64,000 nt of DNA from Acidovorax sp. sic0104 (GCF_019219095.1 NZ_JAHUWH010000012.1:110441-174440), one strand, 5' to 3'; positions 7,684 to 18,576 are shown, counted from the stretch's first letter. A program made the numbers and translations. The notes: generated by a model not told the origin, from the letters alone.

Positions 7684-10155
7684 CTACCAGCGGTAAGCCG
7701 CCGACAGCGTGGCCGAGCGCGGGTTGCCGTGGCGGCAGAAGTTGCCGTTGCAGGTGAGGAACTCCTTGTCCGCCACATTGCGCACGTTGAGCGCCACGCG
7801 CCACGGCCCGTCCTGCCAGGCCAGCATGGCATCGACAAGGCCGTAGCCAGCGACACGCGTCGCGTTGGCCGTGCCGTCCACCATGTCTCCCGTGTAGCGC
7901 ACGCCGGCCCCCACCGTCCAGGCCGGCAGGCCCCACGCAGCCAGGCGGTAGTGGCCCCAGAGCGACGCCTGGTGGTAGGGCACCTCGGCCGCGCGGCGGC
8001 CTATCTCTGCCGGGCGGTTGCTGCGGGTGATGCGCCGGTCGGTGTAGGCGTAGGCGCCCACCACCTCGAGGTGGCGGGTGACCGGGCCGCGCACCTCCAG
8101 TTCGGCTCCGCGCGAGCGGGCCTGGCCGGTCTGCACGCTGAACTGCGGGTTGACAGGGTCGGTGGTGAGCACGTTGCTCTGGCGCAGCTCATAGGCGGCG
8201 GCGGACAGCAGCAGGCCGCCTTCGCCCTGCGGCTGCCAGCGCACGCCGATCTCCATCTGTTCGCCCTCGGTGGGCTTGAAGCGCTGGCCCTGCGCGTCCT
8301 TGCCGCCCTGCGGCTGAAACGATTGGCTGTAACCCGCAAAGGGGGCCCAGCCACCCGGCGCGAGGTAGACCACGCCGACGCGGCCGGTGAAGGCGTCTGT
8401 GCGCTCGGCCGACCAGGGGCCAGGAGTGAAGAAGGGCCGCGAGCGGTAGTCGCTCCAGTCGTGGCGCAGGCCGGCGAGCGCCACCCAGCGCTCACCGAAC
8501 TTGATCTGGTCCTGCACGTACAGGCCTGCCTGCCAACGCCGAGACGTCGACGAAAACGCCTGCGGCACCGGCGCGCCGGGTACGGCACCGTACTGCGGCT
8601 GGTACAGGTCGAGCGGCGCCAAGGTGCGCGAGTACCACTCGGACTCGGAACGAAAGCGCGTGTAGTCCAGCCCCGCGATCAGGGTGTGCGCCACATCGCC
8701 GCTGCGCCAGCGCTGCTGCCAGCTGGTGTCCGAGGAGAAGCCGCGCACGCGCTCGAACTCGTCGATGGCGCGGCGCTCCAGGCGCGTGGGGGCGGCAGGG
8801 TCCAACGTCGCGCTGGTGAAGAAGACATCCGCCTCGGAGTCGAAGAGCCGCACGCCCTGGCGCAGCGTGGCCTGCTCGTTCACCTGGTGCTCGAACAACG
8901 CCGTCAGCGTGGTCTGCTGCACGTCCTGCCGGTCGTAGGCGGGCTCGCCCACGAATCGGAAACGCGCCACGCGCTGGCCGCCAGGCCCGGGCAGCAGCGT
9001 GCCCGCCTGCGGCAGCGGGAACGAATAGCCCAGGCGGCGCTTCTGGTGCTGCAGCAGCAAGGTGAGCGACGTGGCGGCCGAAGGCTGCCAGTGCAGCGCG
9101 GGCGCGATGTACACCGTGTCGTTCTGAAGCTCGCGCACGGGCGTGTCGCTGTCGCGCGCCAGGGCCGTGAGGCGCCACGTCCAGTCGCTGCCAGGCGCCA
9201 CGACTCCCCCCAGGTCCACGCCGATCTGCTTGTGCGCGTGGGTGCCGGCCTCGACCACCACTTCGCGCACCGCGTCGGCCATGGGGCGCTTGCTCACCGT
9301 GGCGAGCACGCCGCCCGGCGCCGACATGCCATACAGCACCGACGCGGCTCCCTTGACCATCTCCACCCGCTCCAGCCCATAGGGCTCCTGCTTGCCCGAG
9401 GCCCAGGAGTTGTCGGACACCTTGAGCCCGTCCGCGAACAGGCTGCCGCTGCCCGCATTGGCCTGGAAGCCCCGGCTGACGATCGCATCGTAGGAGCCGC
9501 TGTAGCCCGACACCGGGCGCACGCCGGCCGCGTACTCGAACGCCTGCTCCAGGTCCCGCACGCGCTGCACCTGCATCTGCTCCGCAGTGACCACGGTGAT
9601 GGTCTGCGGGGTCTCCATGATGGGCGTGTCGGTCTTGGTGGCGCTGGCGCTGCGCCGGGCCACCAGCCCGCGCACCGGGCCCGTGGCGGTTTCCACCTCG
9701 GCCTCGGCGGCCACACGCACCTCGGGCAGTGCGGCGGCGCCGTCGGCCGGCACCCGCTCCAGCACCAGTGTGGCGCCGTCGCGGCGCATGCGCAGGCCGC
9801 TGCCGCGCAGCAGTTCGGCCAGCGCGGCGTCGGTGCTGCGGGAGCCCTGCACAGCCTGCGCCCGGCGGCCCTGCACCAGGTCCGGCGCATAGACCAGTTG
9901 CACGCCCGACTGCCGGGCAAACTGGGCCAGGGCGTCCGCCAGCGGCTGGGCCGGGATGTCGAACGACGCTGCGGCAGGCGCAACCTGCGCGATGGCCGGT
10001 TGCATCTGCATCTGCGCCAGCGTGGCCATGGCCAGCACGGCGGCGGCAAGTGCGTGGCGGGGAAGACCGATGCCGGAATCTGGCAAAGCGGATGGAGCGG
10101 GCTGACTGGGCTGACTAGGCATGGTGTCTGCCGCACGGGGCTTTTGTCGGTTCAT
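7684..10155 (-). CDS. TonB-dependent ferric-siderophore receptor with N-terminal signalling domain
   Basis: 823 residues. An extended signal peptide ends near AQMQMQPAIAQ. A secretin/TonB N-terminal (STN) domain occupies about 62-115 (FDIPAQPLADALAQFARQSG). A TonB-box region, a plug domain (about 165-290, including ETPQTITVVTAEQM and GAASVLYGMSAPGG) and a 22-strand barrel ending ATLSAAYRW complete it. The STN domain marks a transducing receptor that signals ligand binding to a periplasmic FecR-type domain, and the gene directly follows the sigma/anti-sigma fusion. The family imports Fe(III)-siderophores across the outer membrane; the ligand cannot be told from sequence. A purine-rich ribosome site (GGAAAGGA) lies just before the start. 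The 180 bp upstream should carry the ECF-dependent promoter, but no consensus could be assigned. Confidence 0.9.
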   Translation of the reverse strand: MNRQKPRAADTMPSQPSQPAPSALPDSGIGLPRHALAAAVLAMATLAQMQMQPAIAQVAPAAASFDIPAQPLADALAQFARQSGVQLVYAPDLVQGRRAQAVQGSRSTDAALAELLRGSGLRMRRDGATLVLERVPADGAAALPEVRVAAEAEVETATGPVRGLVARRSASATKTDTPIMETPQTITVVTAEQMQVQRVRDLEQAFEYAAGVRPVSGYSGSYDAIVSRGFQANAGSGSLFADGLKVSDNSWASGKQEPYGLERVEMVKGAASVLYGMSAPGGVLATVSKRPMADAVREVVVEAGTHAHKQIGVDLGGVVAPGSDWTWRLTALARDSDTPVRELQNDTVYIAPALHWQPSAATSLTLLLQHQKRRLGYSFPLPQAGTLLPGPGGQRVARFRFVGEPAYDRQDVQQTTLTALFEHQVNEQATLRQGVRLFDSEADVFFTSATLDPAAPTRLERRAIDEFERVRGFSSDTSWQQRWRSGDVAHTLIAGLDYTRFRSESEWYSRTLAPLDLYQPQYGAVPGAPVPQAFSSTSRRWQAGLYVQDQIKFGERWVALAGLRHDWSDYRSRPFFTPGPWSAERTDAFTGRVGVVYLAPGGWAPFAGYSQSFQPQGGKDAQGQRFKPTEGEQMEIGVRWQPQGEGGLLLSAAAYELRQSNVLTTDPVNPQFSVQTGQARSRGAELEVRGPVTRHLEVVGAYAYTDRRITRSNRPAEIGRRAAEVPYHQASLWGHYRLAAWGLPAWTVGAGVRYTGDMVDGTANATRVAGYGLVDAMLAWQDGPWRVALNVRNVADKEFLTCNGNFCRHGNPRSATLSAAYRW

Positions 10156-10334
10156 GGTGAAGTCCTTTCCCCGCTACAACGAACCGGGCAGGTCACTTCC
10201 TGAATGGAGGGGCGCATTGCACACGTCGTCGCCACTCAAGCGATACAAAAACGATAGCAACCAGCGCTTGTTGGAAATGCCGCAGGCCCTGTTTTCATGC
10301 TTGAAACACCAGCGGCGCAGGTGTCGCTGGCCGA

Positions 10335-11726
10335 TCACGCGGCGCCGATGTGCCACTGCCCCGCCACCAGCCGCACCCGCACGGGCATCACCGCAGGCAG
10401 CGTGCGCACGAAGTCTTCGGCCTGCGCGATGCGCACCTGCCCCGACAGGCGCAGCGTGGCTACGCTGGCATCCAGCTGAACGCGGCGCGGCAGGTAGCGG
10501 CGCAGGCGCTCCACCGCTTCGGCCAACGGCGTATCCGCAAAGGCGACCAGGCCATGCCGCCAATTCGCGGCCTCATGCGCCGGTGTGCGTGGCGGCTCCA
10601 GCAAGCTGCCGGGCGATACCCGCAACGCCTGGCCGCCGCTCAGCTCACGCACGGCGCCCACCTGCCCCTGCGGGTCCAGCGACTCCACCCGCACGCGGCC
10701 GGACTCCACCTGCACATCGACCGTCATGCCCGCCCCACCTTGGGCGCGCTCAATGCCGAACCGCGTGCCCAGCACGGTCACCCGCACCGCGCCGCCCGCG
10801 GCGCCCCCGGGCACATCCACCACGAACGGGCGATCGGCATCGCGCACCACGTCGAAGAACGCAGCCCCCGCCAGCAGCTGCATGCGCCGCTGACCGGCGT
10901 AGTACGCCATGTGCAAGCGACTTTGCGCGTCCAGCATGATGTGGCTGCCGTCGGGCAGCGGGTGGCGCAGCGTCTGCCCTTGACCCGTGGTGGCCACCTG
11001 CTGCCACTGCGCCACGGCCACGCGCCACCAGTGCCATGCGCCCGCGCCACCGACTGCCATGCCTGCCAGGCTGAGCAAGGCGGCCAGCGAGCGGCGGCGC
11101 CCGGCGCGCCGTGCCCCGCTCGGCAGGGGGGCAGCTGCAGGCGCAAGGCGGCCTGCCGCATGCCACTGCTCCATGGCAGCCTGAACATGGTCCATGGCCA
11201 GCATCATGTCGCGCTCGACCATGTTGCGCGAAATGCCGTATTCGGTCGCCAGCGCCCCCTGGCCCTCGCCATGGATGCGGTGGCGCAGGAAGATCTGCCG
11301 CGCCCGCTCGGGCACCGCTGCAAGTGCGGACTCGACAGCATCGACGGCCTGCCGGTACATCAGCGCCTCGCACTCGTCGGGACCGTGACGGCCAGGCACT
11401 GCGCCATCGCGCTCGCCAGGGCCATGCCCTTGCGCATGGCGCGCCACCACGCCTGCGTGCCGCTGGCGGTCGATGACGAGGTTGCGCGCCATGGCAAACA
11501 CATAGGCACGCGCTTCGCCCCCGCACAACGCGGGCTGCTCGCCGCGCTGGTCCATGTCGGCCAGGCGCAGCCAGGTGTCATGCGCCACGTCGCGCGCATC
11601 GTCGGCATTGCCGGTGCGGCGCGACAGGTACCGCAGCAGGTCGCGGTAGCTGTCGCGAAAGCTGGCCAGCAGAACGGATGAAGGCGAGGACGATGGCGGC
11701 GCGGCGGTATCGCTGCCGGAGGTCAC
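10335..11726 (-). CDS. ECF sigma factor fused to FecR-type anti-sigma factor (IutY-like hybrid)
   Basis: One uninterrupted 463-residue frame contains what are normally two proteins. Residues ~20-90 are sigma region 2 (FRDSYRDLLRYLSRR, AYVFAMARNLVIDRQ). Residues ~118-190 are sigma region 4 (ALAAVPERARQIFLRHRI, ATEYGISRNMVERDM). A transmembrane helix spans ~213-234, then a periplasmic FecR domain follows and a C-terminal DUF4974-like domain (~390-463). The usual cytoplasmic FecR N-terminal anti-sigma domain (DUF4880) is missing; the sigma domain replaces it. Gly320-Thr321 in VTVLGTRFG matches the conserved Gly-Thr at which FoxR-type proteins self-cleave. P. putida IutY is the known precedent. 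The chosen start is GTG 11726, 1 nt after the fumC stop; an in-frame TTG lies farther upstream inside fumC. It should control the receptor gene downstream. Confidence 0.85.
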   Translation of the reverse strand: MTSGSDTAAPPSSSPSSVLLASFRDSYRDLLRYLSRRTGNADDARDVAHDTWLRLADMDQRGEQPALCGGEARAYVFAMARNLVIDRQRHAGVVARHAQGHGPGERDGAVPGRHGPDECEALMYRQAVDAVESALAAVPERARQIFLRHRIHGEGQGALATEYGISRNMVERDMMLAMDHVQAAMEQWHAAGRLAPAAAPLPSGARRAGRRRSLAALLSLAGMAVGGAGAWHWWRVAVAQWQQVATTGQGQTLRHPLPDGSHIMLDAQSRLHMAYYAGQRRMQLLAGAAFFDVVRDADRPFVVDVPGGAAGGAVRVTVLGTRFGIERAQGGAGMTVDVQVESGRVRVESLDPQGQVGAVRELSGGQALRVSPGSLLEPPRTPAHEAANWRHGLVAFADTPLAEAVERLRRYLPRRVQLDASVATLRLSGQVRIAQAEDFVRTLPAVMPVRVRLVAGQWHIGAA

Positions 11727-11727
11727 G

Positions 11728-13113
<1,386 letters not shown>

Positions 13114-13267
13114 GGGCAGCGGATCTCCAGGTAAGGCATGAGGCGGACAGGGGCGCACGGGCGGCAGGCTCCCGCACGGTCAGGGCGGCGGGGCGGGGCC
13201 GGCGTGCAGCGGCAATCAACGGTTCAGCAGGCAAAAGCCGGCGCGCCCGGCAGCATAATGCAAAAAC

Positions 13268-13288
13268 AAACCATTCTCATTTACAAGA
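13268..13288. promoter_or_regulatory. Candidate Fur box upstream of fumC
   Basis: On the minus strand the site reads AAATGAGAATGGTTTG. The AAATGAGAAT half equals the common betaproteobacterial Fur half-site; the second half (GGTTTG) is weak. It is about 155 bp upstream of the fumC start and would place fumC, the sigma/anti-sigma fusion and the receptor under iron repression. It could also act on the plus strand, where no convincing gene starts until 13583. Confidence 0.5.
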
Positions 13289-13582
13289 CTGCATCCCACC
13301 ATGAGCGCGCCCTGCAAGGGCTGTGCAGCCAGTGTGCGGCAGCCCGTCCAAGCGCGCGGCGCACAGAGGCGCCACCCTTGCAGGCGAGGGGCCTTCGGAC
13401 ACCCGGAGCTGCCGCTAAAGCCCCACGCCGGCGCACTTTGGTACCGATCGATACACTCGCGGCGCGTTCTGCATGCCAGCAAGCCGTTTTCGCCCGCAAC
13501 GCCACCGCGCTCCCGGGCCTCTTCTTGACGGCGCTGCGCGCCCGATGCACCCTGCCCTACCTACCCCAGCACTCCTCGCACC
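13289..13582. other. Spacer between the Fur-like site and the MHYT-GGDEF-EAL gene
   Basis: About 290 bp without a supported gene. A 75-codon frame starting at 13301 just after the Fur-like site begins MSAPCKGCAASV but then becomes Arg/Pro/His-rich and has no ribosome site. The spacer must hold the promoter of the c-di-GMP gene; nothing more specific is visible. Confidence 0.4.
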
Positions 13583-15745
13583 ATGAACACGTTCATGCCC
13601 TCCAGCTACAACCTGTTCGTCGTGGCCGCTTCCTTCGCCATCGCCATGCTCGCGTCGTACGTGACGCTGGACCTGGCTCGCCGGGTGCGCACCGCGCACC
13701 GACGCGTAGGACTTGCCTGGTGGGCCGCGGGCTCCATCGTGATGGGCACGGGCATCTGGTCCATGCATTTCCTGGGCATGCAGGCTTTCAGGCTACCCAT
13801 CGCGATCGGTTTCTCGGGCGGGCTCACGCTCGCATCGTGGCTTGCGGCGGTGGGCGCGTCCGCCATGGCCCTGCAGCTGGCGAGCCGTGAAACCTTCGGG
13901 CGCGCGCCTTTGGCCCTGGGCGCGCTGGTGATGGGCGCAGGCATCAGCGCCATGCACTACATCGGGATGGCGGCCATGGAGATGGCGCCGGGCATCGTGT
14001 GGAACCCGCTGCTGGTCGCTGCGTCGGTGCTGATCGCGGTGCTGGCATCGGCCACGGCGCTGCTGATCTTCAAGCTGCTGCGCCAGGTGCAGCCCGCCCA
14101 GCGGCTGCCCTACCAGCTGGCGGCGTCGTTCGTGATGGCCGTGGCCATTTGCGGCATGCACTACACCGGCATGGCCGCAGCCAGCTTTGCGATGGGGTCG
14201 GTCTGCCTGAGCGCGGGCGAGCTGGGCGGCACGGGTCTCACGGCGATGGTGATCATCGCTACGGGCATGCTGCTCGTGAGCACGCTGTTCACATCCATCC
14301 TGGACGCCCGCCTGCAGGCCACCGCCGAGCGCCTGACTCTGTCGCTGCAAGACAGCAACACCCGCCTGCAGGCAGCCAACGACGAGCTGCAAAAACGCGC
14401 ATTTGCTGACGCGCTGACCGGCCTGCCCAACCGGCTGCTGTTCGAGGACCGGCTGATCCACGCGCTGCTGCGGCTGGACCGCACCAACCACCATCGGGTG
14501 GAAGACCGCCTGGCCGTGCTGTTCGTGGATCTGGACGGCTTCAAACCCATCAACGATTCCTTCGGCCACGCGGCCGGCGACGTGATCCTGCGCAGCGCGG
14601 CCGAGCGGCTGCAGCGACAGGCACGCGAGTCCGACACCGTGGCGCGCGTGGGCGGCGATGAGTTCCTCATCCTGCTGGAAGACGTGACCGACGTGGCTGC
14701 CTGCGTCACCATGGCCAACAGAGTGCTCGCCGCGCTTTCGCAGCCCTTCGATGTGTCGGGCAAGAAGGTACAGATCGCGTGCTCCATCGGCATCGTGGTG
14801 CACCCCGACCATGGCGAACGGGGCAAGCTGGTTGCCAACGCCGACGCGGCCATGTATGCAGCCAAACGGGCCGGTGGTGGCTGCTACGCGCTGTTCGAAC
14901 CCCACATGGGATCGGATGCCTCTGAACAGCTGGAGCTGCAGAACGACCTGCGCCAAGCCATCGACCGCGGCGAGCTGGCCTTGCACTACCAGCCCAAGAT
15001 CGACGGCACGCGTGGCCAGATCAGCGGCGTGGAGGCCCTGCTGCGCTGGAACCATCCCAGGCACGGCATGGTGAGCCCGCTGGTGTTCATCGCGCTGGCC
15101 GAGCGCTTCGGGCTCATCGGCCGGCTGGGCAACTGGGTCATCAACGAAGCGTGCCGGCAGACGGCCGAATGGGCGCGCAGCGGCCTGCGCATGCGCGTGG
15201 CCATCAACCTGTCGGTGCACCAGTTGCGCGAAAGCGGGCTGGCCGAGCGCATCGAGCAGGCCCTGCTGCGCCACGGACTCGATGCCTCGCAGCTGCTGTG
15301 CGAGATCACCGAGTCGGTGGCCATGGAGGACATCAAGGCCACGCAGCGCACCTTCGAGGGACTGGCGCGCATCGGGGTGTTCCTGTCCATCGATGATTTC
15401 GGCACCGGGTACTCGAGCCTGAACTACCTGCGCCAATTGCCAGCCCAGCAGCTCAAGATCGACCGCAGCTTCGTGAACGACCTGGAGAGCAGCGACGATG
15501 CCCGCGCGGTGGTGGCCGCGGTGGTGAGCCTGGCCCACGCGCTGGGCCTGCGCGTGGTGGCCGAGGGAGTGGAGACCAGCGGCCAGCGCGACATCCTGCT
15601 GGGCATGGGCTGCGATGAGCTGCAAGGCTTCTTCTACGCCCGGCCGATGCCGGCCGACACCCTGCTGGCCTGGTCGCAGGGTGAAAAACCCGCTGGCAGC
15701 GCGGACTTCACACCGTCTGTGATCGGGTCGCTGCCGGATCTATGA
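13583..15745 (+). CDS. MHYT-GGDEF-EAL cyclic-di-GMP enzyme, membrane-bound
   Basis: 720 residues. The N-terminal 240 residues form a seven-helix MHYT sensor with its repeats MHFLGM, MHYIGM and MHYTGM, thought to bind a metal and sense O2, CO or NO. A short coiled linker leads to a GGDEF domain (about 275-435) with intact ARVGGDEFLILLED. The EAL domain (about 455-705) has intact GVEALLRWNHP, the DDFGTGYSSL loop and the EGVE motif. Both catalytic signatures are complete, so the protein could make and/or hydrolyse c-di-GMP; which dominates cannot be read from sequence. The architecture matches YkoW/NbdA-type proteins. Divergent from the fumC unit. Confidence 0.9.
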   Translation: MNTFMPSSYNLFVVAASFAIAMLASYVTLDLARRVRTAHRRVGLAWWAAGSIVMGTGIWSMHFLGMQAFRLPIAIGFSGGLTLASWLAAVGASAMALQLASRETFGRAPLALGALVMGAGISAMHYIGMAAMEMAPGIVWNPLLVAASVLIAVLASATALLIFKLLRQVQPAQRLPYQLAASFVMAVAICGMHYTGMAAASFAMGSVCLSAGELGGTGLTAMVIIATGMLLVSTLFTSILDARLQATAERLTLSLQDSNTRLQAANDELQKRAFADALTGLPNRLLFEDRLIHALLRLDRTNHHRVEDRLAVLFVDLDGFKPINDSFGHAAGDVILRSAAERLQRQARESDTVARVGGDEFLILLEDVTDVAACVTMANRVLAALSQPFDVSGKKVQIACSIGIVVHPDHGERGKLVANADAAMYAAKRAGGGCYALFEPHMGSDASEQLELQNDLRQAIDRGELALHYQPKIDGTRGQISGVEALLRWNHPRHGMVSPLVFIALAERFGLIGRLGNWVINEACRQTAEWARSGLRMRVAINLSVHQLRESGLAERIEQALLRHGLDASQLLCEITESVAMEDIKATQRTFEGLARIGVFLSIDDFGTGYSSLNYLRQLPAQQLKIDRSFVNDLESSDDARAVVAAVVSLAHALGLRVVAEGVETSGQRDILLGMGCDELQGFFYARPMPADTLLAWSQGEKPAGSADFTPSVIGSLPDL

Positions 15746-15919
15746 CCCGCGATACCCCGATCTGACAGGGGCTGCGGCGAAGATGGACGACGTCCATGTC
15801 AGCGGCGCCTGACATGGCACAGCGCGCCGCATGCCGACGATGTCGTGATGGCGGTTCTCCCGCCCCGCCGCACGGCCTGACCGGGCCCGCAGCGCATCAT
15901 CCATCCACCGGAGCACACC

Positions 15920-16366
15920 ATGGCCACCAGCAGCCTTCTCGGCATCGACAGCGACAACCTCCCGCCCGCCCACAGCGCGACCGGCATCGACAGCCTGGGG
16001 CCCAGCGATGCGTCCGATTCCGGGAGCGACAGCGCAGGCGCCTACAGCGCCGATTCCGACAGCGATACCGACCGCTTCGGCACCGGTGAGCGCAGCAGCG
16101 TCAACCCTGACACCCAGCCCACGGCCCGCGACATCCTGCCCGACCATGTGGAATCGATGGCCACCGGCGGGCCCGGCGAAGACGACGCCGATCCCGATGA
16201 CGGCATGGTCGGCGACGACGAGGTCCGGGACGTGGACACCGAACGCGGCGGCCGCGAGACCCAGGCCCCCATCCGTTCCCCCTTGGGCGCTGACGACCTG
16301 CCCGGCGGGAACGACACCGATGACGCCGTCGAGGCCGACGAGGACGAGGCGAACGGCACTGCATAG
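15920..16366 (+). CDS. Very acidic Ser/Asp/Gly-rich protein of unknown function
   Basis: 148 residues, dominated by Asp, Glu, Ser, Gly and Thr (for example DASDSGSDSAGAYSADSDSD and EDDADPDDGMVGDDEV), with no hydrophobic segment and no catalytic motif. It is probably intrinsically disordered. It starts with a good ATG 17 bases after a CACCGGAGCAC ribosome site and has codon use like its neighbours, so it seems genuinely coding. It lies alone between the c-di-GMP gene and fumarase. I recognise similar unannotated proteins in related species but no function. Confidence 0.6.
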   Translation: MATSSLLGIDSDNLPPAHSATGIDSLGPSDASDSGSDSAGAYSADSDSDTDRFGTGERSSVNPDTQPTARDILPDHVESMATGGPGEDDADPDDGMVGDDEVRDVDTERGGRETQAPIRSPLGADDLPGGNDTDDAVEADEDEANGTA

Positions 16367-16608
16367 ACGCCCGCCCGGCCCTTCGGGAAGCGCAACCCGT
16401 GGGCGTCGTGGGAGGGCACCAAAGGCCGATCACAGGCGGCGGCCTTTGGACTACAGGGGGCCGGGGTCCGTGGCGGTCTGTCAAAATACGGTCCGCCTGC
16501 CTTCGGCAGTGCGGTCTGCGGCCCAGCGCTGGTTGCCGGACGGCGCATGCGGGGGGTGGGACAGGGACGCGCCAGCGTCCTCCACAAAAGACTCCCCCAC
16601 GAACCGCC

Positions 16609-18177
16609 ATGACCACCTCCATCCGCCAGGACGATCTCATCGAATCCGTAGCCGCTGCGCTGCAGTACATCAGCTACTACCACCCCACCGACTACATCGC
16701 CCACCTGGCGCGCGCCTACGAGCGCGAGCAGAGCCCCGCGGCCAAGGACGCGATCGCCCAGATCCTGACCAACAGCAAGAAGAGCGCTACGGGCCAGCGC
16801 CCCATCTGCCAGGACACCGGCATCGTCAACGTGTTCCTGAAGGTGGGCATGGACGTGCGCTGGGAAGGCTTCACGGGCAGCCTGGACGACGCCATCAACG
16901 AAGGCGTGCGCCGTGGCTACAACCACCCCGACAACACCCTGCGCGCGAGCGTGGTGGCCGACCCCCAGTTCGACCGCAAGAACACCAAGGACAACACGCC
17001 CGCCGTGATCTTCACCGAGATCGTGCCCGGCAACACCGTGGACGTCACCGTGGCAGCCAAGGGCGGCGGCTCGGAAAACAAGTCCAAGATGTACATGCTC
17101 AACCCCAGCGACAACGTGGTGGACTGGGTGCTCAAGACCGTGCCCACCATGGGTGCCGGCTGGTGCCCACCCGGCATGCTGGGCATCGGCATCGGGGGCA
17201 CGGCCGAGAAGGCGGTGCTGATGGCCAAGGAAAGCCTGATGGACGACCTGGACATGTACGAACTGCAGGCCAAGGCCGAAGCCGCGAAGAATGGCGGGCC
17301 TGCGCTCGACAAGGTCGAGGCGCTGCGCCTGGAACTGTTCGAGAAGGTCAACGCCCTGGGCATTGGTGCGCAGGGCCTGGGCGGCCTGACGACCGTGCTG
17401 GACGTCAAGATCAAGATGTACCCCACGCACGCGGCCAGCAAGCCCATTGCGATGATCCCCAACTGCGCCGCCACGCGCCATGCGCACTTCGTGCTGGACG
17501 GCTCGGGCCCCGTGTACCTCACGCCGCCCAGCCTGGACCTGTGGCCCGACGTGAACTGGACGCCCGACTACAACAAGAGCAAGAAGGTCAACCTGGACAC
17601 GCTCACCAAGGAAGAAGTGGCCAGCTGGAAACCCGGCGACACGCTGCTGCTCAACGGCAAGATGCTGACCGGCCGCGACGCCGCGCACAAGCGCATCCAG
17701 GACATGCTGGCCAAGGGCGAGAAGCTGCCCGTGGACTTCACCAACCGCGTCATCTACTACGTGGGCCCCGTGGACCCGGTCAAGGACGAGGCCGTGGGCC
17801 CGGCCGGCCCCACCACCGCCACGCGCATGGACAAGTTCACCGACATGATGCTGGAGAAGACCGGGCTGATCGCCATGATCGGCAAGGCCGAGCGCGGCCC
17901 GGTGGCCATCGAGTCCATCAAGAACCACCAGAGCGCCTACCTCATGGCCGTGGGCGGCGCCGCCTACCTGGTCAGCAAGGCCATCAAGACCGCCAAGGTC
18001 GTGGGCTTCGAAGACCTGGGCATGGAGGCCATTTACGAGTTCGACGTGGTGGACATGCCCGTGACCGTGGCCGTGGACTCCGGCGGCACCAGCGCCCACA
18101 TCACCGGCCCGGCCGAATGGCAAAAGCGCATCGCCACGGGCGAGTTCAAGGGCATCGGGGTTGCAACGGCGGCTTGA
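16609..18177 (+). CDS. fumA: Fumarate hydratase, class I (iron-sulphur)
   Basis: 522 residues from ATG 16609. The N-terminal alpha domain has the cluster-binding cysteines in RPICQDTGIVN, GWCPPGMLGIGIGG and IPNCAATRHAHF. The C-terminal beta domain includes LTGRDAAHKR. It uses an oxygen-labile [4Fe-4S] cluster to interconvert fumarate and malate. The single-chain form distinguishes it from split TtdAB-like enzymes. It is a stand-alone gene closed by a hairpin terminator. Paired in this window with the cluster-free fumC. Confidence 0.93.
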   Translation: MTTSIRQDDLIESVAAALQYISYYHPTDYIAHLARAYEREQSPAAKDAIAQILTNSKKSATGQRPICQDTGIVNVFLKVGMDVRWEGFTGSLDDAINEGVRRGYNHPDNTLRASVVADPQFDRKNTKDNTPAVIFTEIVPGNTVDVTVAAKGGGSENKSKMYMLNPSDNVVDWVLKTVPTMGAGWCPPGMLGIGIGGTAEKAVLMAKESLMDDLDMYELQAKAEAAKNGGPALDKVEALRLELFEKVNALGIGAQGLGGLTTVLDVKIKMYPTHAASKPIAMIPNCAATRHAHFVLDGSGPVYLTPPSLDLWPDVNWTPDYNKSKKVNLDTLTKEEVASWKPGDTLLLNGKMLTGRDAAHKRIQDMLAKGEKLPVDFTNRVIYYVGPVDPVKDEAVGPAGPTTATRMDKFTDMMLEKTGLIAMIGKAERGPVAIESIKNHQSAYLMAVGGAAYLVSKAIKTAKVVGFEDLGMEAIYEFDVVDMPVTVAVDSGGTSAHITGPAEWQKRIATGEFKGIGVATAA

Positions 18178-18249
18178 TGGGCCAGTCATTGCCGGGGAGG
18201 TCGCACCAGCTGGAACGGCGCCTGCGCCGGCCTGCCGCCCTTCCTGCAA

Positions 18250-18270
18250 GCCGCCTCAGGGCGGCTTTTT
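18250..18270 (+). terminator. Intrinsic terminator after class I fumarase
   Basis: GCCGCC pairs with GGCGGC across a TCAG loop, followed by TTTTT. It starts about 70 bp after the stop codon. Confidence 0.85.
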
Positions 18271-18411
18271 CATGGACGCTTGGCGGGGTGTCTAAAGCTC
18301 CCGCCCGCCCGTCCCCTGGCCTGGCCTGGCCTGCCCTGGATCGATCGAAATCGGCGCTGAGCGGATTCGGCAGCGTTGAATCAGGTAGTGCGTGTGCGCC
18401 GCGACGGGTTT

Positions 18412-18450
18412 GCTCCCTCTCCCCTTGCGGGAGAGGGCTGGGGAGAGGGG
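18412..18450. repeat. Extragenic palindrome (CCCTCTCC type)
   Basis: CCCTCTCC-CCTT-GCGGGAGAGGG followed by a second GGGGAGAGGG arm. This small palindrome is widely scattered in proteobacterial genomes. Here it sits between the fumarase terminator and murI, about 130 bp before the latter. Confidence 0.7.
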
Positions 18451-18576
18451 GCCTCTAACCCATTTCAATGGCCGGCCACCACCCCCCCCTCTCAACAGCC
18501 CCACCGACTGCACAACCGCCCACCAGCAACCACCAGGACTTCGCCGTTTTCCTACAATCCACGCTTTGCCCAACCC

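Noticed and set aside
7225..10203. Very long plus-strand frame opposite the siderophore receptor
   Set aside because: It is a high-GC antisense shadow: the minus-strand frame has signal peptide, STN, plug and barrel motifs, while this one is Arg/His/Ala-rich with no domain.
10156..10334. A defined ECF promoter for the receptor gene
   Set aside because: Several partial -35/-10-like strings occur but none is convincing enough to call.
13301..13528. Possible small iron-regulated protein just after the Fur-like box
   Set aside because: No ribosome site, composition turns Arg/Pro-rich after ten residues, and it does not match HemP or ferredoxin-like families.
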